A stretch of 64,000 nucleotides of DNA from Berghia stephanieae (taxonomy: Eukaryota > Mollusca > Gastropoda > Nudibranchia > Aeolidiidae): the NCBI GenBank assembly GCA_034508935.3, contig CM067446.1:54719121-54783120 (forward strand), given 5' to 3'. Of this stretch, positions 1 through 11,919 are shown in pieces. The stretch's first letter is position 1, and each line of letters starts with the position of its first letter. Position numbers and translations under genes: made by a program. Under the pieces are notes generated by a model. The model saw only the letters and a program-made list of their open reading frames with translations. It was not told the DNA's origin and did not search any database.

Positions 1-171
<171 letters not shown>

Positions 172-305
172 AAATAAAAATAAGATCATGATTGTTGCTG
201 TAAATTCAATCTTTAGGAGGTATGTTATTCAAATCATTCCAACATGATGCCGTTTGAGGCTTTAGTTCACGTTATGTTTTGTACATTCTTTTGGTGCTGT
301 TTTTG

Positions 306-1560
306 TTTCTTTGTTTTTGTACATACGTACTCCGTACAAAATTATATTGATTGATTTAACAAGTGTAATTGTCCGTGTTATTGTGGAAGGTTTTACATTT
401 CCATTGAACAGTCGCAGTCTTTATGGTGGTCTTTTGGACCATCAACAAGGAATCTGTACGGAATGTAAAATTCTCACAAGTTGTGCTTGCCAGATCAAAT
501 GTCACTAACTCATATTATGCGCAGGAAATGGGGGGGGGGGGGGGGGGGGGGGTGAAGAGGAGAAGGAGAATAATTGCTACGGCCTCTCTAAATACTCCTT
601 CTCGTTCTCTCTTTTTCTCTCACCATGTCTATTTTTTTTTCTTCTCCTGCCTCCTCTTTTTACTTTTCACACCCTTAAGGAGGAGAACCAGAAATTAATA
701 GAGACTTGCCGCAATTTCAAAGAAAGATATTCGTGATGGTGGTCGTGGTAGTAGTAGACTGATAACCATGACAGGAAGAAATAATACGAAGAGATAATAG
801 GAAGAGGTTGTATATTATGAAGAAAATATGAACAGTTATATAGCGTAGTTCAACTGGTTCCCAATGATCAATTCGCTTCACAGTGTTTCGTTTATTCTCC
901 CATTAGGCTATTTGAACAGTGGGGAGGGGGTTTGAGGGGATCCCTTTCAGCAAAGCATTATAAATAGTTGTTCTAAACTATGATATGTTTAAAACCGAAG
1001 GATTATAAAGGAATATTAGGTGTGAATAGATTATATCTATATATATGATGATGATGAATAATCATATTCAAAACTAATATTCATATTACTATATTACATA
1101 TTACAAGAAAGAAAACAAGTTATATTAAAATCGAGAAGAAAAAAACCCCCAAAAACAACTCCAACCAAAGTCTCTTTTCATTCTATGTTTTATTCAATTA
1201 AAACAGCCAAATCTATTCAAGTTTGAAACGACATCTCAGGTTTAGCGTGATGAAATATGCATACGATCCCGTGGGCCGGAAAGGAAAACAAAGGCAAGCT
1301 TTTCGAGTCAATAATGGCCGATTAATAATGCACAGGGAAAGCACCGTGGCACTCAGTAAGCTGATTGAACCTTTCGATCTTAGCAATATCAAAGATAAAA
1401 ACCTCTATTATCCACACGTGCAGAAAGTAGGTACCTACCATAAAGACTGCGACTGCTCAATGGAAATGTAAAACCTTACACAATAACACGGACAATTACA
1501 CTTGTTAAATCAATCAATGTAATTATGTACGGAGTGCGTATGTAAAAAAAACAAAACAAA
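306..1560. mobile_element. Foldback DNA element with ~120-bp terminal inverted repeats
   Basis: Bases about 306-430 reappear as reverse complement at about 1435-1560. Shared blocks include TTGATTTAACAAGTGTAATT and GTCCGTGTTATTGTG, with only a few mismatches. The outer ends run into T-rich (left) and A-rich (right) sequence, so exact termini and a target-site duplication are not clear. The roughly 1-kb interior holds a long G tract and no transposase, so this is most likely a non-autonomous foldback/MITE-like element. Short open frames inside it, such as 1223-1471, run into the right repeat and are not taken as genes. Confidence 0.75.
530..552. repeat. Poly-G tract (23 nt)
   Basis: Uninterrupted G run inside the foldback element; one of many G or C tracts in the window. 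Confidence 0.95.
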
Positions 1561-1885
1561 CAAAAAAAAAAAAAAAAAAAAAGCGAAAAGTCTCTCTCGA
1601 GTTGAGCATGAACGGAATTCTTGAGCTTTAATAGCTGTACTTCATATAATCATCTTCTGTGGATAATTTTTTAAAAAATATTTTTTTTTATCTTTTTCGA
1701 TAAATGTTGTTGGTACACAGCAGCATGCTTCAGTCGAAAAACAGTTGCAGCGAAATGTTAAGGCAGAATCCGGTTAATTTAATTTATATTTATAGTATAA
1801 ACTATTAGATCGCAGCCTTCGTGATAATATAACCGACACTTCCTAGTAATGAAGCCACGATAAAAGGTGACAATACTCTTCAACA

Positions 1886-2175
1886 GTCGTAACGTCACTT
1901 CCTTCCTAATGACGCATGGTAACTTAGTAACACTGGCTCTAAACTATCGGAACAATGGCGGAGGTCCGTATGAAATATTTCTCCGGCGAGCATTAAGGGT
2001 ATCCACAGGAAAAAAAATACATAAATTTGATCATGTTTTGACTTTTACACATTCTGATCACAAGGCATATGAAAAGTTCTAGCCAGCATGAAAAATAAAA
2101 AGTAATGATTTTCTTTGTTTAGAACCAAGATGGCCGCCGTTCCGGGCGGCGTGACATCAGACTATTGAATCGTAT
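1886..2175. repeat. Direct repeat, copy 1 (~290 bp)
   Basis: Diverged but collinear with 2309-2592. Shared landmarks are GTCACTTCC, CTCTAAACTATCGGAACAAT followed by GGCGG, GATCATGTTTTGACTTT, TTCTAGCCAGCA, and GACATCAGACTATTGAAT at the end. Origin unknown; it could be an unclassified repeat or a duplicated regulatory segment. Confidence 0.8.
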
Positions 2176-2308
2176 TATCAAACGAATGTTCAAAGTGAGT
2201 TGTTTCTCGTGCAAATAATGCCATTGACTCAACCATTACATACTGCTCTCTGCTCACTTTCTTGAAGGTGGCCATCTCCTTGCTCTGTGATGTAATAGTC
2301 CTCAAAAA

Positions 2309-2592
2309 TCGCGACGTCACTTCCCTCGTAACGACGCATAGTAACTGGTTCTAAACTATCGGAACAATGGCGGACGCCCTTATGAAATACTTCTCCGACG
2401 AGCATAAAAGTGTATCCAGAGTAGATAAACATTATAAATCGGATCATGTTTTGACTTTCATACCTTCTGATCACATGATATGTGAAAAAGTTCTAGCCAG
2501 CACGAAGAATAAAAAGCACAGATTTTCTTTGTTTAGAACCAAGCTGCTCGTTGCTGGGCGGACGTGACATCAGACTATTGAATCCTATTAAT
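2309..2592. repeat. Direct repeat, copy 2 (~285 bp)
   Basis: Second copy of the unit at 1886-2175, same orientation, with GACGTCAC (half a CRE) and AACAATGGCGG near its start. The open frame across it (2367-2567) is not matched by an intact frame in copy 1, so coding is doubtful. Confidence 0.8.
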
Positions 2593-2647
2593 ACGGGCAG
2601 TATCAGGCTATGAGTTTACGAAGGTCTTACGATTAGTAAACATATCT

Positions 2648-2717
2648 GAAAAATTGTGTTTGAAACAGTGCCAGACAAAGCAAGAGAGAAAATACAAGAA
2701 AAAAAAAAAAGAAGAAA

Positions 2718-2748
<31 letters not shown>

Positions 2749-2952
2749 AAAAAAAATAATCAGCCTGCCTTGACCGATCGGTAATCAGGAGATCTGAGAT
2801 TCGTTCCCCAGTCGAGTTATGTTGATTTTTAATTTTGGAGCCCCCCCCCCCCCCCCACCCTTTTTTGTTGTTCTTGCTTTGTCTGACATTGTTTCATATA
2901 CAATATTTCAAATCTTTAACTTACACCACCGCCTGCTCCCTAATTTGTCTAC
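2648..2952. mobile_element. Foldback MITE family M1, copy 1
   Basis: The left arm contains GTGCCAGACAAAGCAAGA and the right arm TTGCTTTGTCTGACATTG, closing with GCCTGCTCCCTAATTTG. The interior has two C tracts and a segment with a tRNA B-box-like GATTCGTTCC. Same arms as 11920-12100 and 33005-33203. Confidence 0.7.
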
Positions 2953-3828
2953 GATTAGATCCAGCTGAACTAGGAGTTCCTTGCCCAAAACAATAGCTGA
3001 CTAGTTTGCACAGCCTCTTAAAATATTAATGAAAAGATGAAAATGGAAAGTCTTCGGATGGGAACAGTACAGATAATGGACGTTTCATGTACAAACCTGT
3101 CGTCAGCAAAATATTTATGTATTTATTATATTTCTTTGTTATTGTTTTAGACAGCCACATTACTGATGACTTCACACTAAATCATATCATCGGATTATAA
3201 ACGTTCAAAGATTTGTTTGTTGGTATGTTATATCCGGCTGGCGGATGTTGTGAGTTTTGTTCTAGCTAAATGCATGCATCATTATATTATTAAAACATAT
3301 AACTCAATCTATCTTAGATAAATAAACTTGTCACAAATACAAGTGGAAATCGTTGCTTTTCTTACGGTGACTTGGGACAGCAGTAAAAATATGATATAAA
3401 ACGAATGGTTTATTTAGGACAAGGGAAAAAAACCCTATTTGAAGTAAAATCAAGAGATCAAGACACGAAATCTAATTCAAAACCGGCAGTGTGTAGATAA
3501 ACTGTTGACAAATAACAAAACACTTAATCCGATTAACAACAAAAAACCCGTTGTCCACCTTCAAAAACTTAACACCCATCGGATTTCGCACGGATCCTTG
3601 GGTACTTGTCAGTTATGATTTATTAGGTTCGTCTTTTCTTCAATCTACGTTCACACAACACCAAAGTGTTTATGGTTGTGAACTTACAGGCGACTTTTTC
3701 TGAAAAGAACAATACATCCAGGAAACGGTATTTTAAAACATTTTTTTGTTGGGGCTCATTGTATGGTCAGAACGTTACACAAAAAGTATAGTCTTTATTC
3801 GCGCCACAAAGTCGAGACCTAAGAATAT
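2953..3828. other. No gene seen
   Basis: About 0.9 kb of AT-rich sequence on both strands with no sustained open frame, splice-bounded exon or clear repeat. Confidence 0.6.
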
Positions 3829-4008
3829 GCTCTTTTCTCTTATTATCTCATGGCGCTCAGGTGCACAATGAATACCCTATCGGCATCAGCGTTGTCTCTG
3901 TCGAAAAGAAAAAAAAACCCCAATATAGTGTTACAGGCTACATGTTCAGAGCAGTTGTTGACTTGGGAACCCCTGTAAAGAAATTTGAGCATATTAAGAA
4001 AGTATAAC
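3829..4008 (+). mobile_element. SINE family B, 5'-truncated
   Basis: Matches the body and 3' tail of SINE B: the CTCAGGTG segment, GTTGTCTCTGTCG, and a tail resembling TTTGAGCATATTAAG. The tRNA-like head is missing. Confidence 0.6.
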
Positions 4009-4604
4009 ACCATACAAAAGCTCGTTTTGTTTTTGTTTCCCCTTCCCTCTTATGAAAAAAAAAGCCTCAATGCTGATATTATACAAGTCCTAAATAAAAG
4101 AGTCTTAAGATCCACCCTCTGACTCTTGTGTAGTTTATCTGTCGGGGTATCAATGTCACCTATTTATTCTATTATTCCAGTCCGATCGTCCTACCATTCA
4201 TGTCCACACATTGGCATTCCATAAACAGGGGAAAGACATATTATACTTTGCTTTATTCATCTTCATCGGGGGATGAGATCTATGTACGCCTACGATTACT
4301 ACCCTACTAATTATTCACAATGCATTATTGGGGTGCTTAAGAACGCGTCGATACAACAATGGACGAAGTATGTAGATCAATGGGCGAATTATGTAGATAG
4401 ATTTTTCACAGGAGGCTAACGTCACTCCAGGGTCAAGTGCGTACACAATTTCAAGTTTTGATTAGACAAATTACATATCTTTTATTCTGAATTCGTAATG
4501 AATTTGTTTATCAAAAGTGTCTCTTTCAAAATATTACAGTGAAAGTATCTGACAAAGACGTGGCTCTACTTTATGTTCTTTTTTTTTTTTTTTTTTTTTT
4601 CTGT
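4009..4604. other. No gene; short tandem repeat
   Basis: No coding signal. Around 4358-4399 a 21-bp unit occurs twice in tandem (CAATGGACGAAGTATGTAGAT, then a copy with GGGCGAAT). A T tract lies at 4577-4600. Confidence 0.55.
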
Positions 4605-4845
4605 TGATATTCTGCCATATTCTGAAAAAAAAACAAAACAAAACAAAACAAAACAAACCCAACACATTTTTGGCCAGAAAACTCGTCCTTCAAATATCGA
4701 TCGATCAAAATTATTTCCCCTTTTATTCGAAGTACCAAGTTTGAGAATTTTTGAAGATGAGGGCCATTTTAATCGATTGATATTTGAAGGACGAGTTGTA
4801 TTGCCAGCCTTTTAAAAATGTGTCTTTTCAGACAACGGCAGTATT
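4605..4845. mobile_element. Foldback MITE family M2, copy 1
   Basis: The left arm has CTGCCATATTCTGAAAA and AAAACTCGTCCTTCAAATAT; the right arm has the reverse complements ATATTTGAAGGACGAGTT and TCAGACAACGGCAG. The two arms also share ATCGAT near their inner ends. No coding capacity. Same family as 18140-18390. Confidence 0.75.
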
Positions 4846-5417
4846 GAATCTAAACCATTCTAGTTCCATAATACCCGTAGAGCCAGAGTTTATCACGACT
4901 CCAACAACAGTAAATAGAAGACAATGAGCAATCAACAATTCTTGTCATGATTTCTATCGGACACTCGTTATTGTAAATACTTTCTGCCAGCTCTTGACCA
5001 GACTCAGCTACCAAATCACTATATGAGGACAATGTAACCGAACTTTAATTACTTTTTTCTTTCATATTCGACATGCGTTGACACAAACAATTGCACCATT
5101 GATTCCCCCCCCCCCCTTCCGCAAAAGTCCATCACTGACATTACTTAGATATTTATTTCTTCGGTGTGATAAAAAACTAATACAAAAATCAAGATGGACG
5201 CGAGCTTTAAATGGATTGATCTTTTAAATGGCTAGTCTCATTTGATTGAGAGACAATCTGCCTTCAATCGACCGACATTGATGCCCCGGCTGCTTTAAGC
5301 AGTCCTGTTAAAATGAAACTGAAACTTCCTTCTTGTTTTCATTCATTCTCTCGCACATCCCAAACCCTATAACATAAATATATGTCCGTACACACATAGA
5401 AAAACAATTTTACTAAA
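4846..5417. other. No gene seen
   Basis: AT-rich unique-looking sequence with one C tract near 5105. No exon-like segment recognised on either strand. Confidence 0.55.
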
Positions 5418-5650
5418 TGTGACCCTCCGTCTCAAAACGGTATTATGTCGGAATGATTCAGACCCAGAAAGTGAATTTCGAGATAGAATGATAAGAAATT
5501 GGACCTTAGAAGATTTGCAAAGCAAAAAATAGTATTTATACTCCAGCATGACGTAAAGAAATTAAACCCAAATTTGATTTTTGTGGCTATGAATTCAATT
5601 TCCCTAACGAGTGCATCCGACATAATACCGCTTTGACACGGAGGGTCACA
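5418..5650. mobile_element. MITE family M3 with 35-bp TIRs
   Basis: Starts TGTGACCCTCCGTCTCAAAA and ends with its near-perfect reverse complement (CGGAGGGTCACA at 5639-5650). The repeats extend inward through GGTATTATGTCGGA. Length 233 bp, no ORF. A partial relative sits at 17477. A (GAT)n microsatellite begins right after the right end. Confidence 0.85.
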
Positions 5651-5651
5651 A

Positions 5652-5689
<38 letters not shown>

Positions 5690-5731
5690 AATAATAATAA
5701 TAATAATGATAACATTAATTATGATTATGAA

Positions 5732-5804
<73 letters not shown>

Positions 5805-5845
5805 TAATAATGATGATGATGATGATGATGATGATGATAAAAATA
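5651..5845. repeat. (GAT)n-(AAT)n-(GAT)n microsatellite
   Basis: About 195 bp of trinucleotide units; low-complexity frames across it (poly-D, poly-N, poly-I) are not genes. Confidence 0.95.
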
Positions 5846-6313
5846 ATAAAACAAAAAATAGAATAAAAATAAAAATAAGGGTGAAAATCAAAGAAATCAA
5901 CTTCCATCATCTCTCACTCAACTTGTCATGTTGATAAAAAATAAATGTTTCATGAACACGAGATATCCATCTGGCTGGATGGGAAGTCACGAAATAGCGC
6001 CATTATCGCCGATCTACAGCAGCATGGAGTACTGAGAGTGGGGCTACAACCACTACTACCACCGGCCAACCGATCGCTTGACGGAATCGATATGGTCGAT
6101 AGGATCAACATCGATCTCCAAATCATGCTGTGCCCGGCTTGTCATAGATTCCCGATTCTTTGATTGATCGTAGTCGGCGATTTAAGTCTTTACTGCGCTT
6201 TTATTGTACAACGACAAAACACCCCCCCCCCCTTCTCTCTCTCTCATTAGTGACCCATCGCCTCGAAATGCTATTATGCCGGGTAAACACAGATGTCCAA
6301 AACAAGCAAAAAA

Positions 6314-6374
<61 letters not shown>

Positions 6375-6755
6375 GACCGGAAATTCAATCTTCATTTTTT
6401 CCCAGTTAAGTAATTCAGATTCATTCTCCTCAATAAATCACAAAAACTTTACCTAATTCTCAAATCTTTGACCACAAATCCATATCTCTCATCTCTAAAC
6501 CACCCGAATTGATACCGTTAAGAAGCGATGGGTCACATTTTAGCCAGAAACTTTTACTTCATACATCGATTGATTACGATACCCCCCCCCCCCCCCCCCC
6601 CGCCTCCAACATGACAAAAAGAAGCTTTTTTTTCTGAATAAGTCTCATGTTAAAGAATGTTGACCAGTTGAATGTCATCTCACTACATCGACATGGAAAA
6701 GTTAACTGATAAATATGAGAAAAGGTGATTTGTCAGTGTACAGCATTCGAAATAA
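5846..6755. other. No gene; poly-A and poly-C tracts
   Basis: Contains a 56-nt A run near 6318-6373, C runs near 6220 and 6582-6601, and no exon-like segment. The 72-codon frame at 5945-6163 has no recognisable similarity or splice context. Confidence 0.55.
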
Positions 6756-7000
6756 GGGGGGGGGGGGGGGGGGGGGGGGGGGAAAAGGGTAGTTCCACAA
6801 TGGAAAGCCCGTTGATGAGCATTCAAATCAAAGTTGTTGTTTTTTCCCCTGGTGTTAAAAAAATAAATATGTCTGAACTAATTCTGGCAACGAATAATTA
6901 TAGAATGAATGAATTTGTTTCCCATTGGCAATGGATGTTGGTGGATGATTGAGTAAGATAAGCCCGTGGAAATCCTCTATAAAGACTACATGTTCATATT
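6756..7000. repeat. Duplicated segment, copy 1 (poly-G led)
   Basis: A poly-G tract followed by sequence that recurs, diverged, at 7216-7450. Shared landmarks are GAAAGCC.GTTGA.GAGCAT, AATGAATTTG, and TTGGCAATG..TGTTGGTGG. Confidence 0.65.
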
Positions 7001-7117
7001 CATCTTTCTAAAAAAAAAGAATAATTTAAAAACTAAGAAATAAATATTATATCCATATAGACACGATATGTGAGATAAAAAAGTTTACTGATCAAACGAC
7101 ATTCTTGGGGGGTAGAG

Positions 7118-7120
<3 letters not shown>

Positions 7121-7201
<81 letters not shown>

Positions 7202-7215
7202 GGGTGTGTGTGTGG
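7121..7215. repeat. (GA)n-(GT)n microsatellite
   Basis: About 75 bp of GA followed by GTGTGT and a G tract leading into the second duplicated unit. Confidence 0.95.
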
Positions 7216-7450
7216 GGGGGGGGGGGGGGTCCCACATTTGAAAGCCTGTTGAAGAGCATACAAATCTTAGTCTTAATTTAAAATAAACATTATATTAGTA
7301 CAAATTTTGGAAATAAATATTTATAGACAAAAGATAAATGAATTTGGTGCCCTTTGGCAATGACTGTTGGTGGTTGAACGACGTTGAACCACTTAAAGCG
7401 GAATGAGCATGAAAAATCCTTGGAAATATTATATAAAAGGCTAAATGTTC
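7216..7450. repeat. Duplicated segment, copy 2 (poly-G led)
   Basis: Diverged direct copy of 6756-7000, offset about 455 bp, in the same order and also introduced by a G tract. No coding potential seen. Confidence 0.65.
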
Positions 7451-7788
7451 AATTTATTTAAATAGTAAAGATCAAAAGAAATAAGCGTTTATACCCGCAT
7501 AGATACATACTTAACATACATACATGGTGCTATTATGTTGTTTTACATTAATTAAAAATAAAAGTTAATAACTACTTTCTCTTTCGCCCAAAAATCCACA
7601 TTTACATTACTAATTTCCTTCTGGACGAAATAAGTTTATTTGTATTTATATTTTTTCGGAAAATCAGAAATAAATATTAAAAGAAAAGAAATGAAAAAAA
7701 ACAAAAAACCAAACAAATAAGATCATCACGTGAAATTGTCCAAATTATATATGTATGTATCTAATCTATCATGAATGAATCAATCAAT

Positions 7789-7790
<2 letters not shown>
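7451..7790. other. No gene seen
   Basis: AT-rich, nothing recognised on either strand. Confidence 0.55.
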
Positions 7791-7842
<52 letters not shown>

Positions 7843-7862
7843 ACACACACACACACACACAC

Positions 7863-7921
<59 letters not shown>
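7791..7921. repeat. (CT)n-(AC)n-(AT)n microsatellite
   Basis: Three dinucleotide blocks in series; preceded by ATGAATCAATCAATCAATC. Confidence 0.95.
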
Positions 7922-7928
<7 letters not shown>

Positions 7929-8461
7929 CACGTTAATGGACCTTTTCACTAATGGCCGCAACCATCAACACGGGGTCTGAAATAACCTGGGTGCATTGTT
8001 TGTCCACACTATTGGTCAATGAACAACGATGCCAAATTGCCGTGCATGGATATGCACTTAATGGGGCGTGTTGGGGTGGCCATAAATATTAAGATCTGCA
8101 CTTAAGAGAGCGTGTACACATAATTACACTCAAATAAAAGTGTTTGTGACCCATGGGCGAAATTAAAATTATATATTTTATTTGAAAGTCCCGCAGAGCC
8201 ATGGACCCCTGTTCCATAGTTAAAAGGGCAGTGGCAGTTATTTTCAACCCTTTGTTTAGATATAATGCGCTTCGTTAAGAAGCTCACAACATTGCCACCC
8301 GGAAGTATTACGGACCAATATACAAAACTATGTGTAACCTTGAACGTTTATAGTCTGTTTAATACAGTTTAGTGAGAATTACTCATAGACATGGATGGCA
8401 GAAAACAATAACAAAGGCCTGAGTGACGTCATCTTCGTTTATATTAGGATGCGAGTCTGTG
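7922..8461. other. No gene seen
   Basis: Unique-looking sequence of mixed composition. No splice-bounded coding segment recognised. Confidence 0.5.
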
Positions 8462-8611
8462 TAAAGAACTTTCAGTCAGATTAAGCACCAAATCAGCTAT
8501 TCACTGCTGGGTGGACAGGGGTCCAAAAAAACAATCTCGTCTTTACCTGGGATCCATCCAGGTCCCTGTAAGTGTGAAAAGTTTGCTCTACCAACGGAGC
8601 TATCGGGATCA
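8462..8611 (-). mobile_element. SINE family A, 5' part
   Basis: Reverse-oriented tRNA-derived SINE. The head reads, on the minus strand, GATAGCTCCGTTGGTAGAGC, then the body with CTGTCCACCCAGCAGTGAAT. The 3' half is missing. Confidence 0.75.
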
Positions 8612-9235
8612 TTTAGTAGTAATATAGCGTTTAGACAATTCGTTTGGATGTCTCAGGTTTCAATCCCAGAGAGCTCAAGGAGACGGAGGAAGGCTTGATG
8701 GTTTGAGTGTTGTCCATTTTCTCTACCGAAGAACTCTATTTGGACACGGTTTGGAATTAAACTTTATTGGTCATTTTTCGCTCTGTCCTCCTTCTCCTCT
8801 TCCTTCTCTTCTTTACCAGGGTTTGCAATTTGCATTGTGACATATTATAATAAACGACTGGTCTCGGGTGAAAATGTTGAGTAACCAATAAGATTTTCTT
8901 AGTTGTGAAAGGGACTTTTGTGGAGACTTTTAGTAATGGTAGGTAATAAAGGGTAGGCCTGAGGTTAATGTGTTTTGCATGACCTGAAGAATTGATATGG
9001 CTGGAGATAGAAGATGTATAAAGAGATAGTGTCTGTGAAAAAGCAAGATAATCATTCTCATATTATTCCTTTTAGCTTAGTTGACAGCATTATTGTCTTA
9101 TTCTCTCTGAAATAAAGACAGGTTATTGAATAAAATTCCTGCCCTCACATCTGATATGAAATAACATTGGATGCACGAAGAAAGTACAATAGATTTACAC
9201 GACGAAGAAAGGATTCTTGCTATTCCAGGAGAAGA
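8612..9235. other. No gene seen
   Basis: No sustained frame. Contains TC-rich stretches near 8790-8815 but nothing identifiable. Confidence 0.5.
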
Positions 9236-9769
9236 AAGGGAGACGAGCTGGAGGAGGGTGGAGGAGGTGGTGGTAGTGAAGGGAGGAAGGGAGAAGGATA
9301 GGGAAGAGAAGGTGGAGAGGAGGACAGGGAAAGGAGGTAGGTAGAAAGGAGGTAGGAAGAGAGGTAGAGGACAAGGAAAAGGAGGTAGGAGAGAGGAAGT
9401 AGGAGGAGAAGGAGAAGAAGGAAAAGAAGAAGGAAGAAGAAGAAGAAGAAGAAGAAGAAGAAGAAGAAGAAGAAGAAGAAGAAGAAGAAGAAGAAGAAGA
9501 AGAAGAAGAAGAAGAAGAAGAAGAAGAAGAAGAGAAGAAGAAGAAGAAGAAGAAGAAGAAGAAGAAGAAGAAGAAGAAGAAGAAGAAGAAGAAGAAGAAG
9601 AAGAAGAAGAAAGAAGAAGAAGAAGAAGAGAAGAAGGAGAAGAAGGAGGAGAGAGGAGGAGGAGGAGAGGAGGAGAAGGAGAGAGGAGGAGGAGGAGGAG
9701 GAGAAAGAAGAAGAGGAGAGGAGGAGGAGAGGAGGACGAAGAAGAGAGAGAGGAGGAGGAGGAGGAGGA
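9236..9769 (+). repeat. Polypurine tract, (GAA)n core with GGA-rich flanks
   Basis: About 530 bp almost purely A/G on the plus strand, with only scattered T or C near its ends. The core (about 9430-9640) is near-perfect AAG. The long Ser/Leu/Phe-only frames on the opposite strand are artefacts of this tract. Confidence 0.95.
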
Positions 9770-10282
9770 CCAAAATAAACATAATGTAAACAACAACAAA
9801 AAAAAAAACCAAAAATAAAAAAAAACAAAAAAAACCCAAAACAACGAACAGCAACCATAATTGCGTCAGCGTGCAAAAAGCCCCCCAACTAACCACCCGT
9901 CAGTAACAGCAATCACTAATAATTTAATAAATTCAGTACAGTACACAACGATTACGAAGCAGGCAATACGAAATCATTTGCCGGTATTCTAGTGTGTTAA
10001 CATGTTGATTGATCTCATCTCATTGAGGTGTTTACCGAGTGACCACACACAGCTTTCAAAAGGATAATCATAATATGTTGTGTACTATTAGGATGACTCT
10101 CCACGGCCGGCTTAAAGGCCTATTTAGCACTGCGGTCGGGTTAATCCGCTCTATACCCTTATGGGGCACTTGTTAGGTTGACTGTAGCGTTCAATAATAA
10201 TCAGAACCGATCGACAAAAATTTCCCTAATGTCGATGAGGTTAAAAAAGAAAAGAAAAAGGAGCACAATTGTTTTTTGTTGT
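9770..10282. other. No gene seen
   Basis: An A/C-rich stretch to about 9845, then unremarkable sequence. Confidence 0.5.
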
Positions 10283-10563
10283 TTGCCCTGCTGTGTATAG
10301 CACTCGCTTCACAGACCAAGGGACCAAGATCGATCCCGAGTGCAGTCGAGATTATTGTCTGATCCAGTTCCCCCCCCCCCCCCCCCTCTGTTCACACAGC
10401 TGTGAATAGGTAGCTGGGTCTGTGGATCTCGCGGAAAGTACTTTGCAATAAATAGACTAGTCGTCCTACCCAAAGGATAGCAAACAATTGCAATTGTCAG
10501 TTTCACGCTATAGAAACCGGTATAAACTCCGGCTCCATGGCTAAATGTTCTTAAGGACTACTT
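10283..10563 (+). mobile_element. SINE family A, near full length
   Basis: Reads from a degenerate tRNA-like head (GTATAGCACTCGCTTCACAG) through GATCGATCCCGAGTGCAGTC, a C tract, AGCTGGGTCTGTGGATCTCG, GGATAGCAAACAATTGCAAT and CCGGCTCCATGG to the ending AAGGACTACTT. Confidence 0.85.
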
Positions 10564-10709
10564 AATTAAAAAACGATTAATTTAGTTTTAGGCCTTTGAA
10601 AAAATGCGATTAATTGATTTTAAAAAAGTATGGCCACTCTTTTAAGTTCGTTCGGAACAAGATATTGTAAAATACCAGACGGAGAGGGCATATGTTGGTG
10701 GAGAACGAG

Positions 10710-10738
10710 AGAGAGAGAGAGAGAGAGAGTATGATATA

Positions 10739-10813
<75 letters not shown>

Positions 10814-10881
10814 GCGTGGTGGTAGAAGATAAACATAGTTGTGTGTATGTGTGTGTGGGTGTGTGTGTGGGGGGGGGGGGG
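10710..10881. repeat. (GA)n-(AT)n-(GA)n-(GT)n microsatellite
   Basis: Dinucleotide blocks in series, ending in a G tract. Confidence 0.95.
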
Positions 10882-11919
10882 GGGTGAGAAACAGATAGAA
10901 AACATTACTTTCGAATTCTTAGTATGCTGACCTTTTGCGTAAATCTTTTACTCTCCCATTGCTACTAAAAAATTGCGAACTTTAAGTTTTTTTAATTAAA
11001 TACGGTTACTCTTCACTGCCCCAAGACGTACGAAAGCACGAATAGTTTCTTCTTCAAACGGTTCTACAATTCATTAAATTAACGCCAGTCGCTCCAGACT
11101 TCATTGTGTGATGAAAGTAAAGTGTGCTTTATGATAATTTTCAAAAAGAAACTGTCTGGATTGAAAACGGCCTGGGATATTGATAGTTGGTCGCGACAAC
11201 ATAATATTTACCAACAATTTGATAATAGACCAATTCAAGTAATATGAAGTTGGCGTGCAACCTGTTGTGAATACCATTTTATGCATAAGACCATTGATTA
11301 GGCGATCGAAAACGTGTTTAAAAAACCTTTGAAAAGAGAAACAGTTCGTTTTGAAACGCTTCTTTCAAATTAAAAGACGCTCTTATGTGCAAACACGGTC
11401 GTTGAAAATCACCGAAAGCTTTGATCCGGGCATATAATATAATGAGTGAAAATTAATACAGCCTAACGCAGATTATAAATAACCTCATTACTTCAGTGTT
11501 GGCTACAGTAAACCTTTGTGCGTGTATCTATTTTAAGACCTTAATCAAATTGCTCGATTTGGGTTCCTAATGTATTAATTAAAAAAAAATAGTACACAGA
11601 AGTCATTCTCAAGATTGTAAAGAAGAGTCTACTCGGCGATTTATTTAGATACTTGGTTCTTAAACCCAACAATATTCATATCTATATCTCTGTCATTGCT
11701 GATATTGCATTCTAAGACCGACCCCCCCCCCCCCCCCCCTCCGCTTCCTCGCGGTGTCTATCGACAAATATCCCTTTTTGGTACGGCGAGTATAATATTC
11801 GTCATTGGTACTAATTAAGATATATTTTTTTTGTTTCCTGTCAATTTAGCCATTACATTTTTTTCTTCATTTAGTAAAGCAGTTAAATTATTATTATGTA
11901 TGATATCGCTATAATGAAA
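10882..11919. other. No gene seen
   Basis: About 1 kb, AT-rich, with a C tract at 11722-11739. No exon or repeat recognised. Confidence 0.5.

Noticed and set aside
1223-1471. 82-codon plus frame
   Set aside because: It runs into the right arm of the foldback element and shows no family similarity.
5945-6163. 72-codon plus frame
   Set aside because: No similarity, no splice or poly(A) context, lies among homopolymers.
9098-9896. Three overlapping 220-250-codon minus-strand frames
   Set aside because: They are Ser/Leu/Phe/Pro-only translations of the polypurine tract and have no splice or start context.
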